Positions 6,994 to 13,959 of a stretch of 26,305 nucleotides of DNA are shown here, piece by piece. Origin of the DNA: a virus; IMG/VR virus record IMGVR_UViG_3300020057_000140, positions 1 through 26,305 of that record; one strand, given 5' to 3'. The translations under genes were made by a program, and so were the position numbers. Positions within the stretch are counted from its first letter, which is position 1. Each line of letters starts with the position of its first letter. The notes beneath the pieces were generated by a model that was given only the letters and a program-made list of their open reading frames with translations, was not told the DNA's origin and did not search any database.

Positions 6994-7200
6994 ATGTTCA
7001 AGGCGCATGTGGCGGCAAGGGCAGAGCGAGAGATGAGCGAAGATGACGCGAAGTTTCTGGAGGCGTGCGAGCGAAAGATGAAGGAGGGCACATCCATCGT
7101 GAACTACGATGAGGCGATCGTCACCATGCCCGCGCGCGTGCTGCGCCGCCTGCTCGCGCTCGCCTCCGCGCAGCGGAAGACGGAGAGCGAGGGCACATGA
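6994..7200 (+). CDS. small helical protein, function unknown
   Basis: 68 aa from ATG 6994; an in-frame GTG at 6979 or a downstream ATG at 7033 (MSEDDAKFLEACERKMKEG, preceded by GAGCGAGAG) are alternative starts. The protein is charged and helical, ending in a Leu/Arg-rich helix (MPARVLRRLLALASAQRKTE). Parts of this gene (7023-7185) occur again in shrunken form at 11516-11585. Its TGA overlaps the ATG of the next small ORF. Function unknown. Confidence 0.5.
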   Translation: MFKAHVAARAEREMSEDDAKFLEACERKMKEGTSIVNYDEAIVTMPARVLRRLLALASAQRKTESEGT

Positions 7201-7364
7201 ACTTCGGCAGAGCTGAAGATGAGCGGGCGATGACAGGTTCGAGAGCGAGCTGCAGCATGGCCCAAGAGCTGTACGAGGCGTGGGCGAGCGAAGGGTTCGG
7301 GCAGTCGACCATGGAGCGCACTGCCGGCCAGCAAGCAGGCCCCGTTGCGGATCGAATCCGATAG
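7197..7364 (+). CDS. 55-aa ORF, function unknown
   Basis: Starts at an ATG in an ATGA overlap with the previous stop, the arrangement used repeatedly in this window, and ends at TAG 7362-7364. The product (MNFGRAEDERAMTG... ending GPVADRIR) is hydrophilic, with a short helix MAQELYEAWASEGFGQ. Support is the overlap and reasonable codon use only. Confidence 0.35.
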   Translation: MNFGRAEDERAMTGSRASCSMAQELYEAWASEGFGQSTMERTAGQQAGPVADRIR

Positions 7365-7581
7365 TCTAGAATCGGATAGCCCAAAATCCATTGCAGACCC
7401 GATCGAGGGTATCGAGACCGATGGCGATGTGAAGATCCTCGAAGGAGCCGCGCATGACTCGCATGATGCTGCGGCCGCGCGCGGCCGCAACGCTTTCCTC
7501 GACAAGAGCGCCCCATGCATCCTGGCGAAGAGGGAGCCAAAGCGCTCGGTCGAGTTCATGGCAGCAGAAGGCACCCGCTAA
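7345..7581 (+). CDS. possible small protein with uncertain start
   Basis: 78 aa if started at TTG 7345; a GTG near 7432 is an alternative. Third positions are poor in G/C before ~7430 and rich from ~7455 to 7570 (AHDSHDAAAARGRNAFLDKSAPCILAKREPKRSVEFMAAEG), so at least the C-terminal half behaves as coding. After the TAA at 7579-7581 the coding signal continues in another frame (see 7582-7692), so this may be the N-terminal part of a longer, frameshifted gene. A competing ATG at 7454 with a good AAGGAG site opens a different frame with a very Arg/Ser-rich product, which I consider less likely. Confidence 0.35.
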   Translation: MRIESDSLESDSPKSIADPIEGIETDGDVKILEGAAHDSHDAAAARGRNAFLDKSAPCILAKREPKRSVEFMAAEGTR

Positions 7582-7692
7582 CCCCGTGCGAGGTGTTCTT
7601 CTACGTGATGAAGCGTCTCGAGGAGCTGAAGCCCGAGGAGCGGAAGGCGCGTACTGCTCGCGCTTGCTGCGCTCTTTCCGCGAGGCCCCGTG
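7582..7692 (+). other. coding-like segment without a clean start
   Basis: In the frame of ORF 7515-7913 this stretch reads LTPCEVFFYVMKRLEELK, then PEERKARTARACCALSARP, with G/C-rich third positions, and looks like a genuine amphipathic protein segment. No ribosome-binding site precedes an in-frame start. Beyond 7690 the gene at 7690-8067 takes over in a different frame. It may be the second half of the gene at 7345, joined by a lost frameshift. Confidence 0.35.
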
Positions 7693-8067
7693 ACCTACGC
7701 GCATCGAGCTGCCCTTGCCACGCGCGCCCACTGCGGCTGCGAATCGAAGCGAAGAGGCCGCAAGGTGCTGATCGCCATCGGCAAGAGGCACGCGGCCGAG
7801 CGCATTGGCAGCCCGGGCGCCGTTGTGGTGACCTACGCGAGAGCCGCGTCCCTCAGCCAACCGAGCCCGGAGACCTGCCCGATGAACCTCGTAGCCGTCC
7901 CTCCCGAACGTGAATGCGATCGCTGCGGCAAGCAGCAGCCGCGCGAGGCCGCGAGCTGCGAGAAGTGTGAGATCGCCCTTTGCGAGGCGTGCGCCGACGA
8001 CCACGACAGCCTGTGCGGCTTCTGCGAGCACCGCGCTTGCCTCAGCCCCACGCCCAGCGGACGCTAA
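7690..8067 (+). CDS. zinc-finger-like Cys-rich protein
   Basis: 125 aa from GTG. Third positions are G/C-rich throughout, supporting the long form; an ATG at 7882 with GGAGA upstream could yield a 61-residue C-terminal product alone. The C-terminal half carries seven or more cysteines in CxxC-like spacing (CDRCG, SCEKCEIALCEACADDHDSLCGFCEHRAC), reminiscent of a treble-clef or B-box-like zinc domain. The N-terminal half (ATRAHCGCESKRRGRKVLIAIGKRHAAERIG) is basic. It could be a small regulator or zinc-dependent adaptor; no enzyme motif is seen. Precise role unknown. Confidence 0.6.
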   Translation: MTYAHRAALATRAHCGCESKRRGRKVLIAIGKRHAAERIGSPGAVVVTYARAASLSQPSPETCPMNLVAVPPERECDRCGKQQPREAASCEKCEIALCEACADDHDSLCGFCEHRACLSPTPSGR

Positions 8068-8073
8068 AGCCCC

Positions 8074-8607
8074 ATGCCCAGCAAGCCCCCTCAGCCCCCC
8101 TCTAAGGCCCGGCCCCGTAAGCCTGGGTCCAACGTCGTCGACCTGGCCACGCGCCGCCTCGCGGTCATGGGAGCCGCGCCCTGGCCCCCTCCCGAGGGCT
8201 CGACCTTGGGCGCTGTGCTCGAAGAGCTGGCCCCGCAGGCCCGCAAGGACATCGGCAAGCGGGTCTCAGCCCGCGCGAAGCCTCGCAAGGAAGTGCACTA
8301 CGAGCAGGTCGTCGCCTGCGGCATGCCCGAGTTCGCCGATGCCCCCGCCGCCTCGCTCGTGCTGGCCGTGGCAGTGGGCTCGCGCTGGCGTGTGAGGGTG
8401 GCGATATTCCGCGACGAGGATTCGCCCTCGACGTTCGTGACGACGGGCTTTGATGGGTACTTCAGACACGGCACGGTCGAGGTCGAGGTCGCCGAGATCT
8501 GCGAAGGCGGCTGCTGCGCTCACGTCGTGATGCCCAATGGCGAGCTGCGCACCTACGAGACGGGCATGCTCAAGCCTTGCGTAAGCTATCGGACCCGAGG
8601 TAGATAG
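8074..8607 (+). CDS. uncharacterised phage protein
   Basis: 177 aa, six bases after the previous stop. A Pro/Lys-rich, probably disordered N-terminus (residues 1-20) leads into a helical part (LGAVLEELAPQARKDIGKRVSARAK) and then a strand-rich domain (SLVLAVAVGSRWRVRVAIFRDED, GTVEVEVAEICEGGCCAHVVMPNG) with a conspicuous CC pair. No catalytic pattern recognised. No clear Shine-Dalgarno before the ATG, so coupling to the upstream gene is likely. Function unknown. Confidence 0.65.
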   Translation: MPSKPPQPPSKARPRKPGSNVVDLATRRLAVMGAAPWPPPEGSTLGAVLEELAPQARKDIGKRVSARAKPRKEVHYEQVVACGMPEFADAPAASLVLAVAVGSRWRVRVAIFRDEDSPSTFVTTGFDGYFRHGTVEVEVAEICEGGCCAHVVMPNGELRTYETGMLKPCVSYRTRGR

Positions 8608-8614
8608 TCGCTCC

Positions 8615-8836
8615 GTGAGTGACGGCAGCGGGGCAACCGGCAAGCACTGGAGCGATAGGGCCGTGCACGCGTCGCACGTTCTTGACTGGGAGGACACGTG
8701 CTGCGGCTGCGGGATGCACGTATCGTGGCCAGGCTCGCGAGACGCCTGTACGATGCGCTACCGACCGAGCCCGCGCTTTCGTGTGCTGCTGGTCATGGAG
8801 GATAGAACATGCCGAGCAGAGCCCGAATCCGAGTAG
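8615..8836 (+). CDS. small Cys-rich protein
   Basis: 73 aa from GTG, in a frame with G/C-rich third positions, overlapping the next gene by 28 bases. A CCGCG...C cluster (DTCCGCGMHVSWPGSRDAC) could bind metal. It resembles in style the other small C-rich proteins of this region (3-332, 7690-8067). No strong ribosome-binding site; function unknown. Confidence 0.5.
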   Translation: MSDGSGATGKHWSDRAVHASHVLDWEDTCCGCGMHVSWPGSRDACTMRYRPSPRFRVLLVMEDRTCRAEPESE

Positions 8837-9282
8837 GAGCATTCGTCGCGTACAGCCCCACGGCGGTTGAGGTCACGGCCAACGGCCTGGGTCCGTGGCC
8901 CGCGCAGATCGTCGAAGTGAAGACCACGGGGCTTTGCGATCTGATCGTCTTCGCCCCCGATGCGACCACGCTCGGCGCGGCAGTGACCGACCCGCTCACG
9001 ACATCGGCAAACGCCACCACGATCGCAGCTCCTGCGACCCTGGCCTTCACCGACCCTCCCAGCGCGGCCGAGATGGGGCTCCTTCGCACGCTCGTGAACG
9101 AGCTGCGCACCAATGCCATCGCGCTCACCACGCTCGCCAACGAGAGCAAGGCCGACACCAACACGCTCGTCACGCGCCTCAACCAGCTCGTCTCGGGCAC
9201 CAGCGGTCTGCGCAAGGCCGATGTGCAGCGAGGCTCGACCGCGGGCACGTTCTCGCTCGTAGCCCTCGCGCGCACTGCCTGA
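8809..9282 (+). CDS. phage protein upstream of terminase, beta domain plus C-terminal coil
   Basis: 157 aa; an excellent GGAGGA at 8797-8802 fixes the start. Residues 1-60 (RVGAFVAYSP, WPAQIVEVK, CDLIVFAPDA) match the style of a small beta-barrel family frequent near phage packaging and tail genes, where a 'W-P-A-x-I/V-x-E-V' strand is typical. Residues ~80-135 form a Leu/Asn/Thr-rich helix with repeated LxTLxNE pattern, a likely short trimeric coil. Only one base separates it from the terminase, so it is cotranscribed. It does not look like a small terminase subunit (no helix-turn-helix seen). A virion or packaging-associated role is inferred from context. Confidence 0.65.
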   Translation: MPSRARIRVGAFVAYSPTAVEVTANGLGPWPAQIVEVKTTGLCDLIVFAPDATTLGAAVTDPLTTSANATTIAAPATLAFTDPPSAAEMGLLRTLVNELRTNAIALTTLANESKADTNTLVTRLNQLVSGTSGLRKADVQRGSTAGTFSLVALARTA

Positions 9283-9283
9283 A

Positions 9284-10930
9284 GTGGCAGGGCGGCCTCA
9301 GCTCCTGATCGATACGGCTGTCGTGGCGCAGCAGGCGGACCTCGAAATCCACCTGCTCGCCCCGAGCCGCGACCCGTACTGGCAGGACATCTACGACCGC
9401 ATGCTGAGAGAAGACCTCTGCTTCTTCGCAAAGGAGATCCTCAAGCTGCAGGTCGGCCCTCACATGGTCGACTGGGGCGAGATGGTGGCCAAGTACAGGC
9501 GCGTGGCCATCAACGCAGCGCGCGATCACAGCAAGTCGACGTTTTTCAGCTACGCGTATCCGATCTGGCGCGCATGGACCGAGCCTGGCGTCGAGATCTA
9601 CATCTTCAGCAAGACGCTCGATCAGGCGTGCGAGTTCCTCGACGCGATCATCTACGGCAAGCCCGGCCTGGCAGGCATGGTCGATATTCCCGAGCTGCAG
9701 CACCTCGTGCCTGGGTCCGAAGACTTCAAGAACAACCCACGCGTGAGGCTCAACAGGGCTGACGTGCGGTTCACCAACGGCTCGCGCATTCGCTGCGTCG
9801 GCTACGGCAAGGCGGTGCGAGGCAGGCACCCGAAGTATATCGTGCTCGACGATCCGCTCAACGACGAGGACATGTACTCGGAGATGGTGCGTCGCAAGAA
9901 CATCGGATACTTCCAGTCGGCCATCTCGAACATGGCCACGCCCGATGGCCAAGTCGTGTGCGTCGGCACGCCGTACCACGCGGGCGACCTCTGGGGGTAC
10001 CTGCGCAAAAACCCCGTCTACGTCTTCAAGCGCTACCCCGCGATCATCCGCGACAAGAAGACCGGGCAAGAGCGCGCGCTGTTTCCATGGCGCTGGTCGC
10101 TTGAAGCGCTCAAGACGAAGAAGCGCGAGATCGGTTCGGTCGCCTTCACGCGCGAGATCCTCGTCCAGCCCATCTCGGATGATTTGTCGATCTTCCCGAG
10201 CCACCTGTTCCCGCCGCTCTACGACTTTACGATGTGCATCCCGATGCGGCCCGCGCAGATCGCAGCGAGGGGCATCACCTCGACGTATATCGGAGTCGAC
10301 CTTGCGCGCTCGGCCAACGTGGGCGCCGACTTCTTCGTCATCTTCGTCATCGGCGTGGACGTCGACGAGAACCACTACATCCTCGACGTGCAGCGCACCA
10401 AGGGGCTGCCGTTCAAGCAGCAGCTGCAGCGCATCGAGATGGCAGGCAAGCGTTACGACCCCTCGCTCATTTTCATCGAAGCCAACTTCATGCAGCAGAT
10501 CTACACCGACGAGATGCGCCGCACGACCGATCTGCCGGTCAAGGGCTTCGTCACGCTCGCCACCAACAAGTACCCGCTCGATAAGGGCATCCCGGGCCTG
10601 CGCATCCTGCTCGAGAACGGCAAGATCATCATCCCTCGTGGCGATGAAGAGTCGCGCCGCATGACCGATGAGTGGATCGAGGAGTGCACGCAGTTCGGCT
10701 TCGTGAACGGCAAGCTCCAAGGCGCTGGGGACCACGATGACTTAGTCATGGCCTGGTGGTTCGCGTGCGAGGCCAAGAAGGCGGGCGGCTTTTCGTTCGC
10801 CATGGGCGACGCCAATGGCGAATCCACGAACGATTGGGGCGAGGAAGACGAAGGGGGCGAGGACTGGCAGGCCGTGATGTTGGGCGACGAGCGCGAGCGC
10901 GAAGGCGACGAGTCCGCGTTCGGCACCTAA
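9284..10930 (+). CDS. terL: terminase large subunit
   Basis: 548 aa from GTG. The ATPase half has a variant Walker A loop (A79-R-D-H-S-K-S-T86), a Walker B strand YIVLDD (185-190) followed by PLNDED, and a coupling motif VCVGTP (225-230). The nuclease half has the RNase H-like acidic set: IGVDLARS (D339), FIEAN (E399) and GDHDDLVMA (D483-D486). Together these define a phage large terminase, which pumps DNA into the prohead and cuts the concatemer; both active sites look intact. The tail after ~500 is acidic and likely disordered. The small subunit is not obvious among upstream genes. The start is near-contiguous with the preceding gene. Confidence 0.96.
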   Translation: MAGRPQLLIDTAVVAQQADLEIHLLAPSRDPYWQDIYDRMLREDLCFFAKEILKLQVGPHMVDWGEMVAKYRRVAINAARDHSKSTFFSYAYPIWRAWTEPGVEIYIFSKTLDQACEFLDAIIYGKPGLAGMVDIPELQHLVPGSEDFKNNPRVRLNRADVRFTNGSRIRCVGYGKAVRGRHPKYIVLDDPLNDEDMYSEMVRRKNIGYFQSAISNMATPDGQVVCVGTPYHAGDLWGYLRKNPVYVFKRYPAIIRDKKTGQERALFPWRWSLEALKTKKREIGSVAFTREILVQPISDDLSIFPSHLFPPLYDFTMCIPMRPAQIAARGITSTYIGVDLARSANVGADFFVIFVIGVDVDENHYILDVQRTKGLPFKQQLQRIEMAGKRYDPSLIFIEANFMQQIYTDEMRRTTDLPVKGFVTLATNKYPLDKGIPGLRILLENGKIIIPRGDEESRRMTDEWIEECTQFGFVNGKLQGAGDHDDLVMAWWFACEAKKAGGFSFAMGDANGESTNDWGEEDEGGEDWQAVMLGDEREREGDESAFGT

Positions 10931-10974
10931 AAACAGGTTGCGCGGCATAACGTCACCTACCATGGTCACGCGCA

Positions 10975-11424
10975 ATGAATCTCGCCGCGCGCTTTTGGTC
11001 GAAGGTTGTGAAGGGCTCCCGCAACGAGTGCTGGCTCTGGAAGGCCGGGAGAGTCCAGGGGTACGGTGCGTTTTGGTACAAGGTAGGGCCCGCACGCGCG
11101 CATCAGGTGTCATGGGAGCTGACGAACAAACGAGCGATCCCCAAGGGGCTGATCATCATGCACTCCTGCGATACGCCCCTCTGCGTGAACCCGAAGCACC
11201 TCATCCTCGGCACCCATCAACAGAACATCAGCGACCGGGACCAGAAGGGCCGCCAGCGCACGACCCACGGCACTGAGCACCCGCTCGCGAAGCTTAACGA
11301 CGACGACGTGCGCTTCATCAGGGCATCGCCCCTGGGGCAGCGAAAGCTCGCAGCGCAGTACGGCGTCTCGCAGTCCCTCATTCACCGGATACGCGCGCGG
11401 CTCTCCTGGGCTCACGTCGCCTGA
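10975..11424 (+). CDS. HNH homing-type endonuclease
   Basis: 149 aa. N-terminal ECWLWKAGR-x-QGYGAF, then RAHQVSWELTNKRAIPKGLIIMHSCDTPLCVNPKHLILGTHQQNISDRDQKGR: the classic small HNH nuclease with zinc cysteines (C65, C70) and catalytic His/Asn residues (H63, N72, H75). The C-terminal part (EHPLAKLNDDDVRFIRA...LAAQYGVSQSLIHRIR) is a helix-turn-helix DNA-reading module usual in free-standing phage homing endonucleases. Placement directly after the terminase gene is a common insertion site for such elements. All key residues are present, so it is probably active. The sequence just downstream (11425-11599) is a patchwork of short repeats, which fits a mobile insertion. Confidence 0.92.
   Translation: MNLAARFWSKVVKGSRNECWLWKAGRVQGYGAFWYKVGPARAHQVSWELTNKRAIPKGLIIMHSCDTPLCVNPKHLILGTHQQNISDRDQKGRQRTTHGTEHPLAKLNDDDVRFIRASPLGQRKLAAQYGVSQSLIHRIRARLSWAHVA
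11341..11357 (+). repeat. 17-bp direct repeat, copy 1 (inside HNH gene)
   Basis: CGAAAGCTCGCAGCGCA occurs here, near the end of the HNH gene, and again at 11492-11508. The copies are 151 bases apart and enclose the end of the HNH gene. Confidence 0.8.
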
Positions 11425-11491
11425 GAGCCGCGCAGCTAGCTGCACTGCCCAAGGCGCTCGCTCAGGGCTATAACGTCCGCTATAGGTACCG

Positions 11492-11508
11492 CGAAAGCTC
11501 GCAGCGCA
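11492..11508 (+). repeat. 17-bp direct repeat, copy 2
   Basis: Exact second copy of 11341-11357, eight bases before the gene remnant at 11516. The gap between the HNH stop and this copy also holds a 12-bp palindrome, GCAGCTAGCTGC (11432-11443). Confidence 0.8.
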
Positions 11509-11515
11509 AGTAGGG

Positions 11516-11585
11516 AGAGCGAGAGATGAGCGAAGATGACCAGAAGCGATCGTCACCATGCCCGCGCGCGCAGCGGAAGACGGAG
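11516..11585 (+). pseudogene. internally deleted copy of the gene at 6994-7200
   Basis: Three blocks match the upstream gene in order: 11516-11540 equals 7023-7047 (25/25), 11546-11570 equals 7114-7138 (25/25), and 11567-11585 equals 7167-7185 (19/19). About 65 and 30 bases of the original are missing between blocks. The second junction lies in a shared CGCG run, which suggests microhomology deletion. The remnant still has the ATG and could encode only a 20-residue product. It supplies the AGGAG just before the next gene's start. Confidence 0.8.
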
Positions 11586-11599
11586 TAGGAGCGCGCGGG

Positions 11600-12220
11600 A
11601 TGGATCGCGTGATCGCAGCGCTCTATGTGCAGCGCGGAGGCGCGTACTACGGACTCGAGGGCGTCGAGCCGTGGGACGAACAGCGCGATGCGCGCCTCTA
11701 CGCAGGCCCACATCCGGTGATCGCACATCCGCCATGCGCGCGGTGGTGTCGCCTAGCAGGTCTGGTAGAGGCGCGATGGGGTCACCGACGGGGGGACGAC
11801 GGCGGATGTTTTGCGTCCGCGCTGGCGGCCGTGCGGACGTACGGAGGAGTGCTCGAGCACCCCGCGTATAGCGACGCATGGCGCGCGTACGATCTGCCGC
11901 GTCCACCGCGGCATGGCGGATGGGTGCGAGGGCTTTTTTGTGGTGGCTGGGCTTGTCACGTAGAACAGGGGCGGTACGGCCATGCGGCCAAAAAAAGCAC
12001 ATGGCTCTACGCGCATGGGACGGAGCTGCCAACGTTGCGATGGGGCGCAGTGTCCGACAGGAGACTCGAGCTCGTGAGCTGGTGCGGCAATCTCGCACGA
12101 AGACCGGAGAGAAGCGGCCGCGCGTTGGCGAGGCAGAGGCCTCGCGCACCCCCCGGGCGCGTTTCGGGCCGAGCTCGTCGCGATCGCGCGGAGCGCCCGT
12201 TGAAATACTACAGCCAGTAA
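11600..12220 (+). CDS. uncharacterised phage protein, apparently frameshifted near its 3' end
   Basis: AGGAG at 11587-11591 supports the ATG at 11600 over an earlier in-frame start at 11558. The product begins MDRVIAALYVQRGGAYYGLEGVEPWDEQRDARLYAGPHPVIAHPPCARWCRLAG, with a W/C-rich core (GGWACHVEQGRYGHAAKKSTWLYAHG, LVSWCG). I recognise this as the style of a widespread phage protein of unknown function; the HPPC segment is reminiscent of methyltransferase motif IV but no SAM-binding loop is evident. After SWCGN (~12095) the frame degenerates into Arg-rich sequence, while frame +1 reads KTGEKRPRVGEAEASRTP and the third frame then reads PPGAFRAELVAIARSAR and stops at 12203. That looks like the original C-terminus broken by two one-base losses, the second at a C6G3 run (12149-12157). 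Confidence 0.7.
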   Translation: MDRVIAALYVQRGGAYYGLEGVEPWDEQRDARLYAGPHPVIAHPPCARWCRLAGLVEARWGHRRGDDGGCFASALAAVRTYGGVLEHPAYSDAWRAYDLPRPPRHGGWVRGLFCGGWACHVEQGRYGHAAKKSTWLYAHGTELPTLRWGAVSDRRLELVSWCGNLARRPERSGRALARQRPRAPPGRVSGRARRDRAERPLKYYSQ

Positions 12221-12238
12221 CAGTCACGGCAAAACCGC

Positions 12239-12427
12239 ATGAGCAAGCAGTCGGCAGATCTGGAAGCACCGTTTAAGAGCCTCGGTAAGAGGAAGCTCCA
12301 AGCGCTGAAGCTTCCGTCGCGGGGCGAGATCCGGGCCGCCCTTCAGCGAAGTCGCGAGCTGTTCAAGAAGGCCGCGAGCGCGCCGCGTGCGCGTTTTTGG
12401 CGGCGTGCGCTCAGGGCTATCGAGTAA
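12239..12427 (+). CDS. small basic helical protein
   Basis: 62 aa, starting at ATG 12239 after a short gap. Highly basic and helical (LGKRKLQALKLPSRGEIRAALQRSRELFKKAAS, ending RARFWRRALRAIE). Could bind nucleic acid or membrane. No clear Shine-Dalgarno. Support is composition and co-directional placement; function unknown. Confidence 0.45.
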   Translation: MSKQSADLEAPFKSLGKRKLQALKLPSRGEIRAALQRSRELFKKAASAPRARFWRRALRAIE

Positions 12428-12510
12428 GACCCCTCATGAGCGAGAGCTGAGTGAGCTGCACGGCCCCGGTCCTGCGGCTCGCTCAGCCTTCGCCGGAAGG
12501 AGCTACCTCG

Positions 12511-13773
12511 ATGACCAAGAACGTGGACCACACCGCATTCCTGAGTCGGCTCCAGCAAGGGTCGGGCGCTGGCCCGCAGCGCCTCTCACGCATGGTCCTC
12601 GACTACATCGAGGAGGGTCTCCCAGGTACGGGGCGCTGGATCGAGGCTGATGTCATCTCGTTTCTCGAGCAGCTTCAGACCGTCTTCCGAAATCACGGGT
12701 GGAGCCACGAAAACATAGCTGCCTTCCACGATGAGTGCCTGGCCAGGCTCACTCAGCTCCGCGACGTGCAGCAGGTGCTCGCGCTCGATAAACACATCGC
12801 TCGCTTCGACACCGGCGCCTACCTGATGCGCGTGGCGCGGGGTCTCGATCCTCTGCCTATGTGGGACTACGAGAAGGCCGCGCGAGCGCAGCACACTAGG
12901 GTCATCGCCCAGCAATACGAGGCGCGCAGCGAGGCTCTCCAGCACTTGTTCGCAGTCGATAGCCGCGTGGCCGAGGGCATGATCGATCGCTACGGTGACC
13001 TGCTGCCTGCCCCGCCTGCCCAAGTGCCCCCTCGCCCGTTCGAGATGATGACGGTCTACCTCGGGGCGGGACTGGCCCTGGCAGAGCGCGGGGACGAAGG
13101 CAACAGGCAAGCCATCGTGACCGTCGTGGCCCTCGTCTACTCGGGCCACGACGTGCTTTCGTTCGGCAACAAGACCGAGTGGTGCGAAGATCAAACGGGG
13201 CCCCTCACGAGCCCCGTCACGCGGTCGATTGTATCGAACGGAGTGTGGGAGCCCGACCTTGGGGTCCTCTCGTACGTCACGTGCGACGTGCTCGACTACC
13301 TGAACGACCACCACACGCGCAGGAAGGTCAGCAGGCCTACGCCGGGCATGCAGCTCGAAGCCAACCTGGCGTCGAAGAAGACGGGCATCTTCGTGCCCCC
13401 GCCGAGGCTCTACACGGTGCGCCTGCCCGAGGGCGAGCTATCGAGCTACCTCGCGCGCCCTCGCCCTGCTGCCCTTCGAGGTCCCCTCGAGTTCAGGCAT
13501 GACCGGCGAGGGCACGAGCGCGCGTATATCCACCGAGGCCCTCAGCCGCTGAGCGAGAAGGACCGCATGAAGTACGCGAGCCGCGGCTACACGATCTGCG
13601 AAGAGCGACCGCACGATCAGATAAGGCATGCGATGGCAGCGCGCGGCATGGAGCCTCGCAAGCCAGGCGAGTGGCTCGCGATCAAGACCCGCTGGATCGA
13701 CGAACAGGTCGTCGGGCCCAGGGACGCGCCGTACGTGCCGGCGATGCGTATCGGAACCAAAGCCGCCACGTAA
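12511..13773 (+). CDS. uncharacterised phage protein of 420 aa
   Basis: GGAAGGAG at 12495-12502 points to the ATG at 12511 (MTKNVDHTAFLSRLQQG) rather than an in-frame ATG 60 bases earlier. The N-terminal half is helical (FLEQLQTVFRNHGWSHENIAAFHDECLARLTQLRDVQQVL). The centre has a hydrophobic helix-strand stretch (IVTVVALVYSGHDVLSF) followed by KTEWCEDQTG and DLGVLSYVTCDVLDYLNDHHTRRKV. The C-terminus (GEWLAIKTRWIDEQVVGPRDAPYVPAMRIG) resembles endings of uncharacterised phage proteins encoded near terminases, in which a basic/aromatic 'W-x-G-P-x-D-A-P' tail is frequent. No Walker, nuclease or helicase motif was found. Role unknown. Confidence 0.7.
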   Translation: MTKNVDHTAFLSRLQQGSGAGPQRLSRMVLDYIEEGLPGTGRWIEADVISFLEQLQTVFRNHGWSHENIAAFHDECLARLTQLRDVQQVLALDKHIARFDTGAYLMRVARGLDPLPMWDYEKAARAQHTRVIAQQYEARSEALQHLFAVDSRVAEGMIDRYGDLLPAPPAQVPPRPFEMMTVYLGAGLALAERGDEGNRQAIVTVVALVYSGHDVLSFGNKTEWCEDQTGPLTSPVTRSIVSNGVWEPDLGVLSYVTCDVLDYLNDHHTRRKVSRPTPGMQLEANLASKKTGIFVPPPRLYTVRLPEGELSSYLARPRPAALRGPLEFRHDRRGHERAYIHRGPQPLSEKDRMKYASRGYTICEERPHDQIRHAMAARGMEPRKPGEWLAIKTRWIDEQVVGPRDAPYVPAMRIGTKAAT

Positions 13774-13876
13774 AGCCTCGGCGGTGCGCTCCCACGGCGC
13801 TCGCTGCCCGGCCCCGAGGGCTGGCGCGCGCTGCCCGAGCGCGGCCTCTCATGCGCTGACCCACAGAGCGCCTCGC

Positions 13877-13904
13877 TTGACCCCACAGGCAGCACGGGCA
13901 GAAT
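13877..13904 (+). promoter_or_regulatory. candidate sigma-70-type promoter
   Basis: TTGACC (13877-13882; 5 of 6 to consensus) and CAGAAT (13899-13904; 4 of 6) with a 16-base spacer. It lies in a 186-base gap and 56 bases before the ATG at 13960, so it could start transcription of the head-gene block. No other feature is seen in that gap. Weak evidence by pattern alone. Confidence 0.3.
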
Positions 13905-13959
13905 GGGCGGGCATATCGCTCTTGTCGGCGATGACCCCAGCATTCTCCCAGGAGATCCG

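Noticed and set aside
9945-10664. 239-aa + strand Arg/Ser-rich frame inside terminase
   Set aside because: Out-of-frame shadow of the terminase; composition typical of frame-shifted GC-rich DNA.
9179-10735. 518-aa open frame on the - strand opposite the terminase
   Set aside because: It mirrors the intact terminase gene; long antisense frames are expected in GC-rich coding DNA and no motif is present.
11460-12420. Shared 12-mer GCTCAGGGCTAT at about 11460 and 12409
   Set aside because: A 12-base match is expected by chance several times in a window of this size.
12451-12510. Upstream start for the 420-aa protein
   Set aside because: The strong GGAAGGAG at 12495-12502 fits only the ATG at 12511.
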